64,000 nt of DNA, from assembly GCA_032718475.1 (NCBI GenBank), contig JAUCBJ010005520.1, positions 1 to 64,000 of the forward strand, written 5' to 3'. The notes under the pieces are model-generated. The model ran no database searches and was not told the DNA's origin. It saw only the letters and a program-made list of their open reading frames with translations. Of the stretch, positions 59,838-64,000 are shown in pieces (positions within the stretch are counted from its first letter, which is position 1; each line of letters opens with the position of its first letter). A program made the position numbers and the translations under genes. The stretch comes from Nemertoderma westbladi. Lineage: Eukaryota > Xenacoelomorpha > Nemertodermatida > Nemertodermatidae.

Positions 59838-60560
59838 TCATTCTCGAACTTGAGAAAGCAGCTCTCCCTGCTCTTGAGGTCCTTGTCTTTGTTGGAATAG
59901 GTGTTCTTCTAGTCGCTCCAAAGAACTGAAGAATCCCTGGACATATCCTGCTGCCGACCTCTTCCACACAGCTGGATCTCGAGTGTCCCTTACTACTCCC
60001 ATCCTGTGTAAGTCCTCCCAGGCAGCTTCCGATAAGTTAAACGGGAGTCCGGGTCCGGGGAAGTTCCATTGCGTCTCAACAATAGACTTCAGTTCCTCCA
60101 TTATGTATCCCGCATAACTGTCCTTGGTCGATCGCTTACTTCTTGCCCATTCGATTTGATGTTCTTCCACAGCGATCAATACTCTAGTGAGTACGGCCCC
60201 AGGAAGAATTAGAAGTGGATCGGTATAAACTGCTTCTACCATCCTTGCTCCGATTTCGGGTGTTAACTCTACAGTATCTGAACTACTGGAGCTATCGGGC
60301 TGTTGAGAAATAAGTCCTTGGTTTGGGTGTTGCTGCTGTTTAACAGCTGCCTCTTGGTCCCGCTTGACTTGAGCCCTAGTGCCTATGATAGACCTACGGT
60401 GCTTTACTAGCCTAGGGTCTGATACTACTACTGTAGGGATGACCTTTCTTACAGTAGGAGGGGACTTGGACTTCGGTCTCAGATGTTCTGCACTCCTATC
60501 TGAGTCGCAGACTGTTCTTTCTAGGAGACTATCTGACAGTGTTTGCTTTGTGTTAGCCAT
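59838..60560 (-). CDS. ORF1 of the BEL/Pao element (240 aa, unknown function)
   Basis: ATG at 60560, 240 codons, ending TGA at 59838-59840. The N-terminal 100 residues are disordered, basic, then Gln/Ser-rich (a five-serine run). Residues 105-240 look folded and helical, including LILPGAVLTRVLIAVEEHQIEW, SYAGYIMEELKSIVETQW, WEDLHRMGVV and GFFSSLERLEEHLFQQRQ. It has no zinc finger, membrane segment or signal peptide. The 21 codons after its stop remain protein-like (LSAFEEASKRSQDT) before the TAG that precedes gag. ORF1 and gag are therefore in one frame and were probably once a single product, or are linked by stop readthrough. It could be the N-terminal (matrix-like) domain of gag. I recognise no family. 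Confidence 0.6.
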   Translation of the reverse strand: MANTKQTLSDSLLERTVCDSDRSAEHLRPKSKSPPTVRKVIPTVVVSDPRLVKHRRSIIGTRAQVKRDQEAAVKQQQHPNQGLISQQPDSSSSSDTVELTPEIGARMVEAVYTDPLLILPGAVLTRVLIAVEEHQIEWARSKRSTKDSYAGYIMEELKSIVETQWNFPGPGLPFNLSEAAWEDLHRMGVVRDTRDPAVWKRSAAGYVQGFFSSLERLEEHLFQQRQGPQEQGELLSQVRE

Positions 60561-62322
60561 GATTTATATTGCAGTTGAATGCCTACTACTATAACGACAG
60601 TTAAAGTAAGTCTAGTAATTCAGTATCAACTGTAAGCCTAGTAATTAATTACCGATACCGTTATTCAGTGTAACGTGATATATATAATATATTAAAATAC
60701 CGGTATACTTATAATATATATATAAGTATTATTACAGACTAGGATTAGTCACAGAATACCGGTATAAAATTTCAGCCTAAATTTATATAAATATATATAT
60801 TAAGCCTACTGTGAATACCGGTAATGTCAATTATTTTATAAAAACTGAATTTCTGAATTTTAGGGTTACTTCCCTTTACTTATTACTGTTATTAAGTAGT
60901 AGTCCAACTGATATTAAGACCTAATTGATGTATAACAGGCCTACTATTTTATAAATCGGTCTGAGTTGATTTATAATATTTTATGTACCCGTACAAGGGA
61001 TTTGACAATATTTGAAATAAATGTTATTATTTCTGGGTAAGGAGTCACTACACAGAAGCTGAATGCTCTCAGTGGAGTGCTACTTGTTGGACACTAAAAC
61101 GAATAATGCTACTTTACTAAGTTACTTATCACTACAAATTACATACAATTACTATGTGAGATTATAATCTCTAAATAAACACCAAAAGTTATACGTACAA
61201 ATTTTAGGGTAATTTTACAAGAAATCTACAAACCAGCCTAACAAGGAGTTAGAATTTCTGGTTATTACAAACGATAGGATACTACGGTATTTGAAAACAA
61301 TAAAGCAGTAGTAAGTAAATTGTGTTGTCCAGATAAGAAAATACCACCGTCTGACGACTTATAGTCTTAAACTATAAGTACTACGTTATGTACCCGGAGT
61401 GTCCTTACCTAGAAGTTAATTACCGTAGCCAACCAGAGCTAACGTGCCTATTAACCACTTTACAACACAAATATATTGCCTACACACTAATTACTTTCGG
61501 AAAGCACTGTACGCTAAACCCTAAATTAGGTACAAGTACTTATACAACAAATAACCAGCAGTTAAATATACTTGTACAGCTAAAAGAACCACGGTTTCTG
61601 CTGAAGTGACCAGAGCATAAAATCACCAGTCTTTACCTTCCCCAAGCAGCCCTGATGTAGTACCGGGGTTAATTTAACTATAACGGTATGTATAACAAGC
61701 ACAATTACTGTAGGAATAAACTTGGGGTTATGTAGGTTGTGAATACTCGCATAGACTCTGAATAATAAATATTACGCTACCCGTACAGACTATACAAACA
61801 AATACAGACCAAATGCTGGCAGCCTACTGGCAAGCCTAAATAAACTACAGTATATGCAGACTCCGAAATGGTTAGTTAGTATGCGTTCTAACCGAGTAGT
61901 ACGACTTATTCTTTCGGGGGGGATTTACCTTACAACACTGGATGCCCCCACCTTCCTAACTAGTACTTTATCGGACATACACTCTACATACACTGCAATC
62001 TCTTCAGACCTAACAACAGCCAGACAACAATCCAGCCTACAAATTATTTGTACAATTCGAGCAGGCTTACACGCCTTCTGCTCAATATTACCCTTACAGA
62101 TAAATAAAACTGACAGAAACAGGTAAACCATACAAAGGAATAAGGGGTGATCAATCCCTAATCCACTAACAGCCTACAATATACAATATGTCACAATCGA
62201 AATAATACTGGTACCGATAAGTACCGGTTCGGGTGGTTGGGCAGTTAGGCCTACAGGTTACCGTCCGACCGGTACATTCGAATTTATTGCCTACGTGCAA
62301 TCAAGAAACAAAAATCTATTAT
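60561..62322 (-). other. 5' untranslated leader of the element
   Basis: 1.76 kb between the 5' LTR and ORF1, AT-rich, with TA microsatellites at about 60677-60735 and 60785-60802. A TACCGGTAT-type word recurs at about 60700, 60758, 60815, 62210 and 62226. There is no coding frame I can support. The bases immediately inside the LTR (ATAATAGATTTTTG on the minus strand) lack the TGG start of an ordinary tRNA-primed binding site. Confidence 0.65.
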
Positions 62323-62742
62323 TGTTCGCGCTTTCAGACCTTTAGCAGTTTAACCTACCAATTTTAGGTGTCCTCTTGTTTATATATCGACTTTAGCCTA
62401 TAACAAGTATTTAGTGCACATAAAGTTACATTAGCCAAAGCCAGTCTATGCGCGATCATTGACCCACTGTTAAGGGAGACTGGATTCGTGTGCTTTGAAG
62501 TGATTGCGGTGCAGACCTACTGTATTATTCGATTGATCGTTACTATATAATCTCTGACAAATATATTTACTTTCGGGGAAATATTAACAGTTCCTTTAGG
62601 ACGTGGCGCTTTAAGTATATAAACAGAGTTATGACTTATACTAAACACAACGAGATGGCCACTGAGTTTCGTAAATAGCGCATTCTTTAGGAGATGCTTT
62701 ATTATCTTTCACACTACTGCACACGACTTCACACTACTTCAC

Positions 62743-62780
62743 ACTGATCTGCCGACCGTCACTGAATTTGATCATATATA
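62743..62780 (-). promoter_or_regulatory. Putative core promoter in 5' LTR (TATA plus TCAGT initiator)
   Basis: On the minus strand TATATA (62780-62775) is followed about 30-35 nt later by TCAGT (62747-62743), an initiator of the type common in invertebrates. An AATAAA follows at 62703-62698. The spacing suits a short R region. The same arrangement exists in the 3' LTR (TATATA around 49782-49787). Confidence 0.4.
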
Positions 62781-63384
62781 AGGAAGATAGCAACTGACAC
62801 ATGTAGGGATTATGAAATAGCATTTAATTCACACAAAAACCACTATAATGTAAGTCGCAGTTGCTACAGGTAACCGGTCCCTCTTACCTTCAGCAATCTA
62901 GAAGATTGGGGGTTTTATGATTATTTATCGGTATTCTCCAAATATAACAACATATCCATCAATATACAACAATTAATAACAGACAGTAAACAGAAGTAAA
63001 ATAATGCGGTGAAAGTAGCACAGAGTGACACGCAGTGCAGTTTGATATGCAGTTTGCAGTGTTGCTCAGTCAGTTGGTGGTCAATGTATCCAGATAATAG
63101 ATTTACGTTCTTGTAATCAAAGCCATCTAATGTTTGGCCAAAGTCTGAAACTTCTACAGAAGCACAGAAGAATTCTAAGCCGGTGTTCTGAGGCTCAGAA
63201 AAGGTAAACAAAGACCGCAATGCATTGCGCGGTTTTACATAGGCCCTTGTCCAACATAAAATGAAAATCGCTCTGATTGGCTAAGCAGAACAAAGAGAGG
63301 TTCCACGTTTACAGTAAATCAGCTGACAGATTTCGTCATCTGAGTTCCAGTCTTTTAGAGTATTAGGCGCATTGCGGCAAAATA

Positions 63385-63505
63385 TGACTTGTTATGTCCG
63401 CTAAAGCACCTACACGGTACATTGCAGAGAAAATGACTTGTTATGTCCGCTAAAGCACCTACACGGTATATTGTGGAGAAAAATGACTTGTTATGTCCGC
63501 AAAAG
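63385..63505. repeat. About 50-bp sub-repeats at LTR end
   Basis: Three consecutive units, each with ATGACTTGTTATGTCCGC followed by (T/A)AAAGC and, in the first two, ACCTACACGGTA. The 3' LTR has two units (50387-50463). In element orientation they are at the start of U3, a usual place for duplicated enhancer units. Confidence 0.8.
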
Positions 63506-63513
63506 CTTTTACA

Positions 63514-63518
63514 CCATG
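63514..63518. repeat. Target-site duplication CCATG (right)
   Basis: Matches CCATG at 49327-49331 and directly follows the LTR's terminal ACA. The two together date the LTR pair to a single insertion. Confidence 0.9.
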
Positions 63519-64000
63519 TCCCGTAATACAGTGTCATTTTCTGATGACACGGACCCCCCCCCCCCCAGATTTTTCTACAAATCTTAATTATATTGCTTGA
63601 AATTTGAAACACAACTAGTTCCACTCACCGTCGATGACCCCATGAAGCCGGAATTTTCGATTTTGCCTTTAAATTTATTTTATAAGAGCTTTAAAAAAGT
63701 GTCTTTTGCGAAATCGCACCCTCCGTATCGTGGACATTCTTCAATTTAGTGGAAATTTTTTCATATCATTAGAAAGATCATTAAATAAATATAGATAGAT
63801 AATACTTTTACAGTTATAAGTCCTAACGGTTTTATAATAATTACTACATGCCGCCTTACCATAGTTTAGCTCACAGTTAAAGCAATAAATGAGCTTCAGA
63901 GTTATATATTAATAGTAATTCATCTAACAATTGGAGTTCAGATCAAACATCTCGCTTCTATAACACATTATAAATGGGTCTTTCGCACAGCCCGAGACGC
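63519..64000. other. Right flanking DNA, non-coding
   Basis: AT-rich sequence with a C13 homopolymer at 63554-63566 and no coding frame, RNA gene or repeat that I can support. Confidence 0.6.

Larger units (their letters stand above)
49332..63513 (-). mobile_element. Full-length BEL/Pao LTR retrotransposon, integrase-deficient
   Basis: A 14,182-bp element on the minus strand bounded by two direct LTRs and 5-bp CCATG duplications. Internal order 5' to 3' is leader, ORF1, gag with a DUF1759-like domain, zinc knuckles and DUF1758-like protease, RT with YMDD, truncated RNase H, a duplicated RNase H fragment, a 1.1-kb AT-rich non-coding stretch, an unrecognised three-frame ORF set, then the 3' LTR. 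BEL/Pao membership rests on the DUF1759/DUF1758 order, the CX2CX4HX4C plus CX2CX3HH knuckles, and the RNase H NPADIASRG and WLGGPDFL motifs. No canonical primer-binding site (TGG start) is seen just inside the 5' LTR. Stops, frame changes and loss of integrase mean it cannot integrate by itself. Confidence 0.9.
62323..63513 (-). mobile_element. 5' LTR (1191 bp)
   Basis: Direct repeat of 49332-50469 with the same ends (TGTTCGCGC...TTTTACA on plus). It is about 50 bp longer because of a third copy of the ATGACTTGTTATGTCCGC / TAAAGCACCTACACGGTA sub-repeat (63385-63500). Other differences from the 3' LTR include ACTATATAATC for AATATAATC near 62545 and scattered substitutions. In element orientation it is upstream and holds the promoter. 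Confidence 0.92.

Noticed and set aside
62280-62322. Primer-binding site next to the 5' LTR
   Set aside because: No TGG-initiated tRNA-complementary stretch within the first bases; only AT-rich sequence is present, so no primer tRNA can be named.

Overview
The window is animal (metazoan) repeat-rich chromatin. There is no operon-like gene packing and no recognisable single-copy host gene. The coding sequence that can be recognised comes from BEL/Pao LTR retrotransposons, a superfamily known only from animals. A tRNA-derived (SINE-like) sequence and Pol II-type promoter elements fit a eukaryote. The species cannot be named from the sequence.

Layout. (1) Positions 1-2447, minus strand: broken 5' part of a BEL/Pao-like element. 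It has a 218-codon first ORF, an Ala/Glu-rich coiled-coil gag segment, and a proline-rich and coiled-coil gag continuation that runs off the left edge. (2) 2448-5642: a non-coding leader with G homopolymers and diverged repeats, a TATA/CCAAT promoter pointing left toward that gag, a 117-bp tandem duplication, and a tRNA-like sequence. (3) 5643-47695: one unbroken 42-kb satellite array, about 395 head-to-tail monomers of 106 bp, with higher-order repeats, large near-identical internal duplications, regional subfamilies, a 109-110-bp variant near the right end, and a 79-bp inverted terminal piece (47696-47774). (4) 47780-48946, minus: a relic of a different BEL/Pao pol (RT-RNase H linker, RNase H, start of integrase) cut off by the array. 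(5) 49332-63513, minus: a structurally complete 14.2-kb BEL/Pao element with two LTRs (TG...CA on the plus strand) and a 5-bp target-site duplication CCATG on both sides. (6) 63519-64000: ordinary right flank.

The large element, in transcription order (right to left): 5' LTR with TATA/initiator and poly(A) signal, 1.8-kb leader, 240-codon ORF1, gag with a 54-bp coding minisatellite and a DUF1759-like domain, zinc knuckles plus DUF1758-like aspartic protease, reverse transcriptase with YMDD, then RNase H. It is damaged. There are stop codons between ORF1 and gag and between protease and RT. There is a -1 frame change inside the first zinc finger, and a deletion that joins the end of RT to mid RNase H. 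A 257-bp RNase H segment is duplicated, and the integrase is absent after its first few residues. In the position where BEL/Pao elements may carry env lies an unrecognised protein spread over three reading frames (50549-52759), with a CX2C...CC zinc-ribbon-like motif and no membrane features.

The most unusual features are the satellite array, with its nested history of duplications and foldback edge abutting a retroelement, and the unknown env-position protein in an LTR element that has lost its integrase.
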